This document shows positions 24,101 through 36,100 of a DNA stretch of 64,000 nucleotides, piece after piece. The stretch is from Eurosta solidaginis. Taxonomy: Eukaryota > Arthropoda > Insecta > Diptera > Tephritidae. The position numbers and the translations under genes are program-made. Under the pieces are notes generated by a model. It was given only the letters and a program-made list of their open reading frames with translations, was not told where the DNA came from and did not search any database. How positions within the stretch are numbered: position 1 is the stretch's first letter; every line of letters starts with the position of its first letter. The stretch lies in assembly GCF_040869045.1 (NCBI RefSeq), contig NC_090322.1, positions 273,818,662-273,882,661 of the forward strand. Reading direction: 5' to 3'.

Positions 24101-27100
24101 TACATAGAACCGACTGCCTTGGGAAGCGCCGTCAGCTCTCTCTAGCAAGGTTATATTAGCTTCACTTGTATGTACTTGTGTATGCCCAGGGACGACCCTG
24201 CTTAGAAAAACTTTTTCTTAATTGAAAAACTTTTCCAAAATTTTTAATGTTGCTTTGCGTGGGACTTGAACCCAGGACCTTCGTTGTGGTAGGCAGGGTT
24301 CGCTACCACCACACCACGGCGTCAAGACTTAGATGTCTCAAAAACTTTATATTGGAGATCGCCTACTAGTTGCATCAAGTAATTGCTTGGACTTATCGAT
24401 GCTACAAATTAGCCTTATACGTAAGAGTATATGTGACCTGGAATCATGAAACGACCCTATTGTGCGAAAATACCGTTCTTCACTTTTTAAGTGATTCTTA
24501 TACGAAATTTAACGCTCTTTCCAATGGAATAAACCGCAGCTTTCTATCTACAAATCGCTTTTAAAGCCAAATCGAAAAACAAATGTGATTTTTTTAAATA
24601 TTTCGATCCATGCGCCACCTATCGGAGCTTTTTTTTCTTATTATTGCATTGTCATCGGGTTCTGAACTATATTCCAAGCTTCAAGCTTGTAGTTTATCGG
24701 GAAGTTTATTAAATTTTAATTACAAAATCATTCACAACGGCCAGCCACTACACAGAGTCAAGCTAAACAAAAACCTTAATCGCATTTTTCTCGAAAACTT
24801 GTTTTCGCACAATAGGGTCATTTCATGATTCCAGGTCACATATGTATCTCAAAAAAATTGTTACTGCATAATATGTTAACAGTTTTTACATCCACATGCT
24901 GAATAGCATGTTATAAGGTTCAGGTTGATTAGTAGCTATAAATAACATTAAAAGTGCTAGCTTCTTTGTTTATTTAGCTTCAAAACCAACAATGTGACGA
25001 ATTTAGAAGTATTTCCGTCCGGTAAATCCAAAAGGATACATTGGAGGGAGTAAAACCCGATTACCTGACCGTATCATCTGGAAACGACTTCATATCTCGA
25101 AAGGACATTAAAAGCAAATATGCAGATTTTCAAGACCAAAATAATCACGTTTCAATTCCAAAATGGCATGTCAAATAACCAAGTTACAATAAAAAAAAAA
25201 AAAACTATTTCGGCTGTATTTCGAAGGATCAAAAAAGTTTAAAAAAATGTTTCCAATTTAAGCTTCATATTTAGGGGCGGACTTTTGCAACTTTTTTTGC
25301 GGTCTACTGATCATGTCGCAAAAAAAATTATTTTTAGCATAGACGTAAAATATCATTTTATCAAAGACTTTGTTTCTAAAAATATAGTTAACTAGAAGAC
25401 CCGGCAGACGTTGTCCTGCCCTAAATTTGGCCTATCTGCATACATTTTAATAAGCTTTTTCCGTCTGACTCTGGCCTTCCCCTATTCACTTTTTCCTAAT
25501 CCTTTTATTGACTCCTCCCCCCGTCCTTTTCGCTTCATCTATCTTTATATTCGTCTCATTCTATCTCTTTCTCAATCTCCTCCTTCTCTCTTTTCACTTC
25601 TCTCAATTTCTTCTCATTCTTCTGCATCCCTTATTGCCTGTCCCAGAGGGTGGTATGTATTTTATTCCAGTCCCAGTCCCAGTCCCACTCCGAGTCTCAG
25701 CCCAGTCCTAGTCCTAATCCCAGTCCCAGTCCGTCTCTGGATAATATATTACTCTGTACTAAAGCACTCATCAACAGCTTTCATTTGATATCCATATTGT
25801 ATAAACGCTGTCTAGGCATTCACTGGCCCACGTTTTGGCCTATATCTCGAGACCCTAGTCACAAAGGGGTATGAAAATTACCCTCTACACAACTAAAGAC
25901 TCTCCTGAATTAAAAAGAAATAATAAAGTAATAAATAGTACCTCTAAATCGTGGGCCCCCTCAGAAACACCCATACCACCAAAACCACTAAGGAAATCAC
26001 CTGAAATAAATTCCATACGGATATCTCACTCTGCGAATTCAAAAAAGAAAACACAAATGCTTACATCTTTAAAACCTCCTACGTAAAAATAAAAAATGAA
26101 TTCAACCCAGAACTTATCTTGTTCACTGACGGTTCTAGGCAGTGCGATATCTCAACCTATGCTTTAGTAGAACAAACTTCAGTTGACTCCTTTAAAACTC
26201 TGAAGCAAAGTCTGTTACGCTACATGCAGGAATTTTCGATCAGAAATTTCAGCTGTTGGACAGGCAATTATATACGCGGCTGAAAGAAAAGCAAAAACGT
26301 TGATCTATTCCGATAGCCAAAATGTAGTTAAATACATTGGCTCTACTGAATATAATGGACCAGAAATACAAAGACCTGGAGAGGATCTAATAATTAAAAT
26401 CCTTTGGGTTCCAGGCCACATAGGAATCAAAGGAAATGAACAAGCCGATCAATAGCAAAAACAGAGCTCCGGTTACCATTAACTGTGGAAGTACCTTGCT
26501 ATAGTAGTATAATAAGAAACCACTGTTATAGGTGTCAAAATGTTGAAGAACAAGAAAAATGGAGAAATTCAAATATATTTCTTCGATCAAACAACCCGGG
26601 CACAAAGAGCCCAAACTACAATATAAACTTTACCAGGGATGAATGTATAAAGATTGCAAGAATGAGAGTTGGAACCACGCTGTTCAGCATATCTCATCAT
26701 TACAATGATAATGATCCAATTCAATCTTCGACATACTCCACTGCATTGACTCCCGATCACATGATGCAAATTTGTCCGTTGACGAAAGCATCAACCCCCA
26801 CGGATGTTGCCCTAGACTGCGGTAAAACGGAAACAATAAACACTGTCAACAACGCCTTGAAAGCCCACAACGTCTACCACACTACTTAACACAGCAGCGA
26901 AAAATAACTACCCTTTAAGTTAAGACAATATACATTTAGCTTACATACCAACCGCAACCGGGGGCCTCGGAGGCCAAGAAAAATTGCGATGAGGGTTCTG
27001 CGAAGACAATCTCGGGCGAGGCCTGGACGACCGTAAGGAACCGGAAAGCCAAACCACGCCCTGAGAAGGAACAAAGGACACCACCTGGGCAAGCCAAGAA

Positions 27101-30100
27101 GGCAAAAAGAAAATGCAAGCCCAGAAACAGACGGGCCGCAACTTTCCTTGTTAGACCAGCCCAGAGAAAGAACTACGCCGAAGTCGTAGGAGCCATTCGG
27201 GGCGAGCTTCGGCCTGAAGATACAGGGACCGTCATATGCTCCGTCCGAAAAACCAAATCCGGGAGTGTACTTATCGAAACTGCACGTTGCGGCGATAAAT
27301 CAGCGTTCATCCAAGCGATAGGAAGCGCTGTTGGAGAAGCGGGCGAAACCAAGCAGCTTACACGGCGAATGCGGATAGAGGTACTGGACATGGACTGTCT
27401 GGCAACCGCCGCAGAAGTTGCCGAGGCTGTTAGGCGGGGAAATGACGGGACAGGTCCGTGTGTCTATTTTCTCGGCAAACCAGCGTGAACAAAAGATGGC
27501 AGCAATTGAAGTGGACGAAGCTGTTGGCGTCCATTTACTAGCCAGGGGCAAGATCTGTATCGGCTGGCTGCAATGCAGGCTTAGAAGGAGGGTATACGTG
27601 CAGCGATGCTTCAGGTGTCTAGGCTACGGACACCAAAAAGCATACTGCAAAGGCCCTGATAGAAGCAGTGCTTGCTGGAAGTGCGGACAGAGTGGTCACC
27701 AGGCCTCGGCCTGCACGGAAACTCCAAAGTGCTTTTTATGCCAGTCAGAGAAGGTCGACCACCTTCCCGGGTCTGGAGCATGCAGCACCTTCAGGGAGGC
27801 ACTCGCTGCCGCAAAGGGCAAACAGGCGCGCAAATGACCAGGTTCATCCAAGGCAACCTGAACCGAAGCAGGTCAGCCGATAGTCTGCTGGACCAACTGG
27901 TTCTTGAAAACAGAGCCAGCTATGCCATCATCAGCGAACCTTATAGAGTCAGGAGTGACTGGCACGTAGAATTAACAGGTGCTGCTGCGATTTGTATCGT
28001 AAACGCTGGCACCCACGTACGAAGCCGTGTTGTCGGAAACGGCTACGTACGCGTAACAGTGGCGCACACCACACTAGTGAGCTGCTACCTGTCCCCAAAC
28101 GATCAAATCCAAGGGTTTAAAGATAAGCTAGAACTACTCGAAGACGATTTGCGTGATGAAACCGGTAACGTGGTCGTCGCTGGAGATTTCAATGCTAGGG
28201 CTGTTGAGTGGGGAGTGCCTCAGGCTAACTCTAGAGGAAGGCTACTGCTAGAAATGACTGCCCGACTTGGATTGGTCATTCTGAATACCGGCACGACCCC
28301 GATACATCGGCGACCAGGCTTTGGACACTCTATTCCTGTTATTACATTAGTATCGGAAAACCTGCTGTCAAAGGCGGCTGGATGGAGGGTGATGGAGGAT
28401 CTCACGGGTAGCGACCATAACTACATCACCTTCCATCTTAATGACCCAGGGCAAAGTCGGACAGGGAGACCGCCCCGTATGAAAACAAAATGGGACGTCT
28501 CTAAGGTTGACGCTGCAAAGTTCTCCGCTGTTCTACAAGCGAGCGCACGACAGATAGTCGACAGTGCCGAAGCGGCGAATGCTACGGTAGAAGCCACCAT
28601 GCGTTGCCTGAACCACGCATGCAAGACCTCAATGCCACGAAAAGGGCCTAGGAGAGGTAAAAAACAAGTGTACTGGTGGAGTAGCGAAATCGCCGAACTA
28701 CGCAGGGTATGCCACAGAAAGCGAAGGCTGGCAACCCGAGCACGCAGCAGGCCTGACGCTAGAGCTTGCGGAGGCATACAAAAGAGCAAAAAAAGTTCTC
28801 TGTGCCGCCATAAAGCAAAGCAAACTTGATAGCTGGAAAAATCTTTGCAAAGAAGTTGATCGTGATCTTTGGGGACAAGGGTATAAAATAGTAATGGGAA
28901 AATTCCGCCCACCGAACCAAACGATGGATGAGGGAAAGATGCGAAGTATAGTAGATGCTCTGTTCCTCACTCGCACAAGCAGAGAGTGGGACCACGTCAC
29001 CCACGAAGACCACGACGTGCAGCCGTTCAGTGAAGGTGAGCTAAAAGCGGCCCTACACAGAATGAAGCCCGGTAAAGCGCCAGGACCGGATGGGATACCG
29101 GCTGAAGCAATAAGACTGGCTGCTAAGAGCAGTCCTGAGTTGCTGTTGCATATGTATAACAAATGCCTGGAAGCCAGGATCTTTCCTACAAGGCGGAAGT
29201 CAGCGAACCTCGTGCTAATCCCGAAAGGCAAGGGAGACCCGAACTCCCCGTCGTCTTTTCGACCATTATGCATGCTCGACACGGCCGGGAAAATGATGGA
29301 AAGCCTCCTTAAACAACGGCTGATAGCAGCCATTGAAGATGGAGGTGGTCTGTCCCATCGGCAGCATGGGTTCCGAATAGGTCACTCCACAATAGATGCC
29401 ATAGCCGAGGTTATAAATGCGGTAAGGAAAGCCGAAACCGCGTGCCACCAAGCTAGGCCGGTTGTCTTACTGGTCACGCTGGACGTGAAAAATGCCTTCA
29501 ATTTCGTCAGGTGGGACGACATGCTCGATGCGCTGAAACACTCTTTCGAGGTACCTCCTTATCTACTAGCCATATTAAGGGACTACCTAAAAGATCGCTG
29601 GCTCACGTACGAAACAAATCAAGGTCAGAGAAAGGTGAGGATAACAGGCGGAGCAGCCAAGGGATCGGTGTTAGGTCCCGACCTCTGGAATGTTCGTATG
29701 ACAGCCTCCTTCGTTTGCACATGCCAGAAAGTGCTTTTTTTGTCGCTTTCGCAAACGATGTGGCTGCCGTAATTACAGCACGGAACTGCGAGCTGGCGCA
29801 GCTTAAATTAAACCAAGTAATGCGCAGTGTAAATAGATGGATGAGTGACCATGGACTTCAGCTCGCGACAGCGAAAATTGATATCGTAATTCTCACGAAG
29901 AGACGAATTCCCACCATTATGAATATTATGGTTGGAGAACAACAAGTACAAACACGCAGCTTCCCAAGGCAGTCGGTTCTATGTACCGGAGCGACTCGGG
30001 ATTTTTCCCGACCAAGGACTGTCATTTCAGTGTAACCCCATTTAATTTGTTTCGTCCCTCCCATAAATTGTCATCCTCCCAGCAGCTCCTTGCAGCAGGA

Positions 30101-33100
30101 CTGCTCCATATTCTCTTGCTCCGGGAAGGTATCGAATCCAATCCGGGTCCGTCTCCTGACCCCGGTCCTGAGAAATGGTTTTGCTGCATCTGCCGGAAAA
30201 GAATCTTTTTAGGACGGTCATACTCTGTTCAGTGTGTCTCGTGTAAGGGATGGTTGCATCGGACAGGTTGTTCTGGGCTTGATCCCAAAACCCGACGTCC
30301 ACGTAACTTTCATAAATCTTTTGTGGCTCCTTGCTGTTCACGCCCAAGGGCGCCTCGTAGTCTACGTCTAAGCGCCCCCCCATTACCTTCCAGCAGCCCC
30401 GCTGCTCAGCAAGCCACAACAAGTACCCGCTGCTGCTCGCGCCTTACGGCGCCAACAACTCAAACAGCTGCTACCACTCATAACTACAATCTTCGTAGTA
30501 GAGTCGGAAGCAATGCTGAGCAACAGCCCCTGCCCCCGTCTTCTCCCCCCCTCTTTTCCGGCAGCAATCGTGTAGGTCAGGGAACCAGACTCTTAGTCCC
30601 TACCTCCGTTTGCACCGTATGCCAGCACAGAATATATATGTTTGCGACATCCGCCCAATGCAGCTCCTGCCTTGGGTGGTGCCACTTTCCTAGATGTTCT
30701 GGTCTCCGCGACGGCAACCCCTCGACGGGTTTCATCGCGCCATGTTGCCAGGTCGCAAACCCAAATCATCCGGGTACCCCAATGCTTGCCCAAGGACGCC
30801 CAGTCCCAGGGCCACAACAGCAATTGCGTCCTGGCCTTCCTCAACCCAGGCGTAGTCACCCGTCACTTACCCCCAGAGTGGCGACGTCTCCCCTCATGCA
30901 CTTCAGAATTCTGCAGTTAAACTGTAATGGACTAACTGGGAAGATTACGGAGATAGTCAATTTCATGAAGCGGCACAACATCCGCATTGCTGCGATTCAA
31001 GAGACTAAACTCACAGCACGATCTGCATTGCAGACCTGCTCTGGGTATAATGTCCACAGAAAAGATCGCGAGAGCGGAAATGGAGGCGGCCTCGCGTTTA
31101 TAATACACCACTCTGTGCAGTATCACATATTTGATCCTGGCATCGACCGCAGGGACAACGTCTTAGAACGTCAAGGCCTATCTGTCCGGTCAGGCGATGC
31201 AAACCTAGAAATCATCAACATCTACATCCCCCCTGCCACCTGTTGCCCCGGTGGATACCGCCCTAATATCAGAGCCTTACTCACTGGAAACAATCGCATT
31301 ATTTTAGGCGACTTCAATGCCCATCATGATCTATGGCACTCAAATTTGCGGGCGGACAGTAGGGGCGAGATGTTGGCGGATCAAATAGAAGAAACGACGT
31401 TCTGCACAATAAACGGAGACGCCCCCACACGTATGGTAGGAAGCTGTCACAGTTCGCCAGATATCTCAATCGTGAGCGCAGAACTCGTAAACTGCGTCAA
31501 CTGGCAGCCGATGGTATCATTGGCATCCGACCACCTGCCTATACTTGTTTCGCTCGAGCGTACCGCCGACTTCATCGTCACCGAAAAACGCACTTTCATA
31601 AACTTTAAAAAAGGAAAGTGGGAAGAATATAAATCCTTTACAGACAATCTCTTTGCTGCCCTCCCTATCCCGACTGATGCCCGCCAAGGGGAGCGTGCCT
31701 TCCGCAAGGTCATTGAATCCGCCTCGGCACGTTTCATTCCCGCCGGGAGAATTCCCGAAATCCGGCCCCACTTCCCGGCGGAGGCCGCAAACTTAGCGAG
31801 AGAACGTGACCTTATAAGGCAGCTTGATCCAGGCGACCCCCAAATAAGGGATATAAACCAACGCATCAGATTGCTTGTGGATGAACACAAGCGGGCGAAA
31901 TGGGAGGAGCACCTAAGAGGTTGTAACCTCTCTACCGGTGTGGGTAAACTTTGGTCCACCGTAAAGTCCCTATCGAATCCGACTAAGCACAAAGACAAAG
32001 TTTCCATCGCCTTTGGCGACAAAGTGCTGTCGGATGCGAAAAAATGCGCGAGCGCTTTCTGCCGACAATATATAATGCATTCTACGGTCGACAAAGTTAG
32101 ACGGAGGGCCAACAGACACGCACATAAACACAAATTCAGCGCGTCACCAATCACCATCACCGCTAAAGAGGTTGAGGACGCCATTGGTCGCGCTAAACCA
32201 TCCAAAGCAGTGGGCCCAGACGGCATAGCCATGCCGATGCTTAAAAGCCTAGGGAAAGAGGGTTTCAAATATTTAGCGCAGGTCTTCAACCTGTCTCTTT
32301 CCAGCTTTGTCATACCCGAGAAATGGAGAATGGCCAAGGTGGTCCCGCTACTAAAGCCTGGTAAACCAGCTAACATAGGAGAGTCGTATCGTCCGATATC
32401 TCTCCTATCGCCAGTAGCAAAGACGCTCGAAGCCATTTTGCTCCCTTATTTCCAAGCAACATTGCAACTAGCCTCCCATCAGCATGGCTTCAGAAAACTC
32501 CATAGCACTACCTCCGCGCTAAATGCCATCAGCACCCAGATAAATTGCGGTTTAAATCAAAACCCCCACCATAGAACAGTACTCGTAGCGCTAGACCTAT
32601 CAAAAGCTTTTGATACGGTCAACCATGGCTCGTTACTGCAAGACCTGGAAGGGTCTACCCTTCCCCCATGTCTTAAAAGGTGGACCGCAAATTATCTGGG
32701 TGGTCGGCAGGCATCGGTGCTATTTAGAAACGAAACATCAAAGCCAAGGAGAATTAAACAAGGGGTGCCACAGGGTGGTGTCCTATCCCCACTTTTGTTT
32801 AATTTCTACATATCTAAGCTACCTTCACCACCGGAAGGAGTCACAATCGTTTCCTACGCCGATGACTGCACAGTAATGGCCACAGGCCCAGGCCCACAGA
32901 TCGATGAGCTATGCAATAAAATAAACGGCTACCTCCCTGATCTCTCCAGTTTTTTCGCCTCGCGAAACCTGGCATTATCACCGACTAAATCTTCCGCGAC
33001 CTTATTTACAACATGGACGTCCCAAATGTCGACCATTTTGAACATCCACGTCGATGGCTCTACGCTACCGACTGTCCTACACCCCAAAATCTTGGGTGTG

Positions 33101-36100
33101 ACGTTTGATCAGGATCTACATTTTGGTGAGCACGCAGCCGCAATTGTTCCGAGAATTCAGAGCCGTAACAAAATCCTCAAATCCCTTGCTGGCAGTACCT
33201 GGGGAAAAGATAAAGAAACGCTCATGACTACATACAAAGCAATTAGCCAGCCGATTACGTGCTACGCGTCACCCATATGGTCGCCAAGCCTAAAAATTAC
33301 CCACTGGAAGAAGCTACAGGCCTGCCAAAATACTGCTCTCAGAATTGCCACGGGCTGTCTTCTTATGTCCCCAGAACACCATCTACATAATGAGGCGAGA
33401 ATACTCCCCATCAGGGAAAGAAACGAGATGCTGACCAAACAGTTCCTGTTGAATACCCAGAAACCTGGGCATCCCAACAGACATCTGATTGACGAGCCAG
33501 CACCGCCTAGGGGCTTAAGGAGTCATCTCCGTAAGCATTTTGAGGAAATACGGCATCTGAGAACACAGCCGTATGAAGCGAAAAAACATAAGCAGGTCCT
33601 TGGTGAACTCCACAAACAGGCGTCGGACCTTTATGCCGGGAATTGCCCGGTGAACCCAGTACTCAAAGTAAAGTATCCAAAACTTGCGGAAGAGGAACGC
33701 ATACTCCCCAGGGAAACGCGTGTCACTCTGGCTCAACTTCGTTCTGGATACTGTAACAGGTTAAACTCTTACCTATCCAGAATCAACCCCGACATACAAA
33801 ATGTATGCCCCGCTTGCAATGTGTCCCCACATGACACCAACCATCTCTTTAATTGTAATGTGGAACCAACGCCTCTAACACCCCTTTCCCTATGGTCCAC
33901 CCCTGTTGAAACAGCAAGTTTCCTTGGACTCCCGTTAGAGGATATTGATGACAGTTTGTGATCGGTCGCGTCTGTTAGGTGGGGCGAAGCACTGCTACAA
34001 CAACAACAACAACAACAACGCAGCTCCACGAAATACCTTGGGGTGAGGTTAGATAGCAAGCTAACCTTCTCGGAACATTTTCAAGGAGCCTTCGAGAAAA
34101 CTGCACGGACCAAAGGATACTTAAGTCGATTAATGGCAAACACAGGCGAGCCAAGGCCATGTATAAGAAAGCTGCTTGCTTCCGCTTCGGATTCTATACT
34201 CTTGTACGGTGCCGAAATTTTGGCGGATGCAATGAAATTCCGAAAATACCGAACAGCTATTACTTCTGTCCAACGCAGAGGGGCGCTACGAATTGCCTCA
34301 GCTTACCGCACGGTATCCGCAGACGCAGTTCTTGTTATTGCGGGAACCATACCGATACATCTTCTCGCTGAGGAGAGGAAATAAATTTACCACCTCCGAG
34401 GAGAAGTATGCAGAGATGTTGCTGCCGCGCAGGCGCGAAAAGATTCTATCCGACGCTGGCAACAGCAATGGAGCTACAGTACTGCAGGCAAGTGGGCCAA
34501 GGAACTGATTCCCGAGCTGGAGCCATGGTTAGAATGGCCACATGGAGAGGTCGACTTCTACCTGACACAGTTTTAAGTGGCCACGGCTACTTCCGGGAAT
34601 ACCTTCACAGGATGGGCAAGGTTGAAAATCCGAATTGCTTATACTGTGGGCTCATAGACGACGTACGCCACACCTTTTTCGAATGCGATCACTTCGCACA
34701 GCAACGAAGAAGAGTGGAAGTAACACTAGGCGACCTATCCCCGGGCAGTGTCATCCATAAAATAACCTGCGGAAATGACAGATGGGACATGGTCAGCAGA
34801 TATGCATGGAATATTCTCCTCGCTAAAGGGCAAGATGGTTGCTTAGCCCAATAACGTGAGAGTAGCCAGAGAGCTCACGTAGCGCGCTTCCGTACCCGAA
34901 GTTATGCTAAACGCGGTCCCAGGTGCGGAAAATGCGCGGGCCGTGGGAGGTTAGGTTTTAGTGGGTAGCCCATGAAGGAAAAGAAAGGGAGTCCTACACT
35001 CGGAGATCGCTGCTACAGAGAGTAGCACCGAGGCTTAACAACCCGGTTGGTGCATAAAGCATTTCCTCCTTTCACGTAACAAAAAAAAAAAAAAAAAAAA
35101 ACAAAAAAAAAAAAACAAAAAAAAAAAAATAATAATAATATTAATAATAATAATAATAATAATATTAATAATATTAATAATAATAATAATATTAATAATA
35201 ATAATAATAAGGGTGGAGGCTGAGCTCAGGGCTCCACCGGGGTCACAAGGTGGCGGATCGTGAACGGCCTTTAGTAGGTTAGCTGCGAATAACCAATAAG
35301 CAGTCCCCGACCAAGAGCGACCATAGAGGAGGGCGTGGCGCAAAAGGTCATACATGCCCAATGAATCTTGGTGGCAGGGCGAGTGGGTGCCGCCCTAAAA
35401 CTTCAATAAGCATCCTCAGGATCAAGCCCAGTAAGATCCTGACGGCGACAATTGGAAAATGTTAAGGAAAAGATTGCTATGGGCTGGCGTGGACGGTATT
35501 CTACCATCTTAGTAGCCGAGGGTGACACCTCGTCGAAACGGCTGGTGGGCTAATATCGTCTTCGTCTCCGTCTCGTTAAAACCTTGGCAGGTCTCCAAGT
35601 ACGTTCGAAGCCACGTCACCATTAAGTTGGTGGTGCAGGCTCAGTTGAGATGACTCCTGACTCAAGCCGGATTCTGGCTCTGAACACAGACTCTCATAAG
35701 GACCTGTGTCAACCCTCGCGTGGCCTCCCTGCACATGAAAGATAACCACGGGAATCTAAAATGGCGACTGCACATCGGGCGGAGATAGCGGCTTGGAGCG
35801 GAGACCCAACTGAAAAGAAATGAGCCAAACAATTGAAACGCGTAAAAGTAACGAAGTTAATGATAGCGGCGTAACCGCTTTTCAAAGGAGCAGCAAGGTG
35901 CTCCGATCGCCGGTGTTAAAAGCCGCTAGCAATGCGACAATAGCACCAGCAGAGAAACAAGGTGGCGGGTCAGCAATGGCCAGGGACACCCCACGACGAA
36001 CGCAAGGGGGGACAAAAGCTAGGGAAAACAGTAGGAAAGTAGATGCCACCCCATCTACCCCTGGACAGCAAGGTGACGGCAATGACGGGCGGGAAACCTC

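Larger units (their letters stand above)
29961..34017 (+). mobile_element. LOA/Jockey-like LINE, copy C (full length, intact ORF), nested in D1
   Basis: A 7-bp duplication acgcagc (29954-29960 and 34018-34024) marks a clean insertion; removing the element restores the D2-like sequence of the host LINE. The 5' UTR is only 20 bp and the 3' end is a (CAA)n tail. It is the only copy of the family here without frame breaks. Confidence 0.93.
27834..34854 (+). pseudogene. D1 ORF2 (endonuclease-RT), frameshifted and split by copy C
   Basis: It starts at ATG 27834 (MTRFIQGNLNRSR). The endonuclease motifs YAIISEPYR, VAGDFNARAVEWG and GSDHNYITFHL are visible, then RT motifs GKAPGPDGIPAEA, VTLDVKNAFNFV and GGAAKGSVLGPDLWN. 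The catalytic box reads FANDVAAVI, where D2 has FADDVAAVI, so one catalytic aspartate is lost. Frameshifts occur near 28760 and 29690. After copy C it resumes at 34018 (SSTKYLGVRLDSKL) and ends with a C-terminal CCHC-like motif (CLYCGLIDDVRHTFFEC). Confidence 0.85.
26953..35210 (+). mobile_element. R1-clade LINE D1, 5' truncated, split by LINE copy C
   Basis: Homology to D2 begins at about 26953 (equivalent to 36346), inside ORF1. ORF2 is interrupted at 29960/34018 by copy C with a 7-bp duplication. The 3' UTR (34855-35075) and a poly(A)/(TAA)n tail end the element at 35210, exactly where D2 starts. Confidence 0.88.

Noticed and set aside
25411..25874. ORFs rich in Ser/Pro around 25.4-25.9 kb
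   Set aside because: They arise from a pyrimidine-rich stretch and a (CCCAGT)n repeat.
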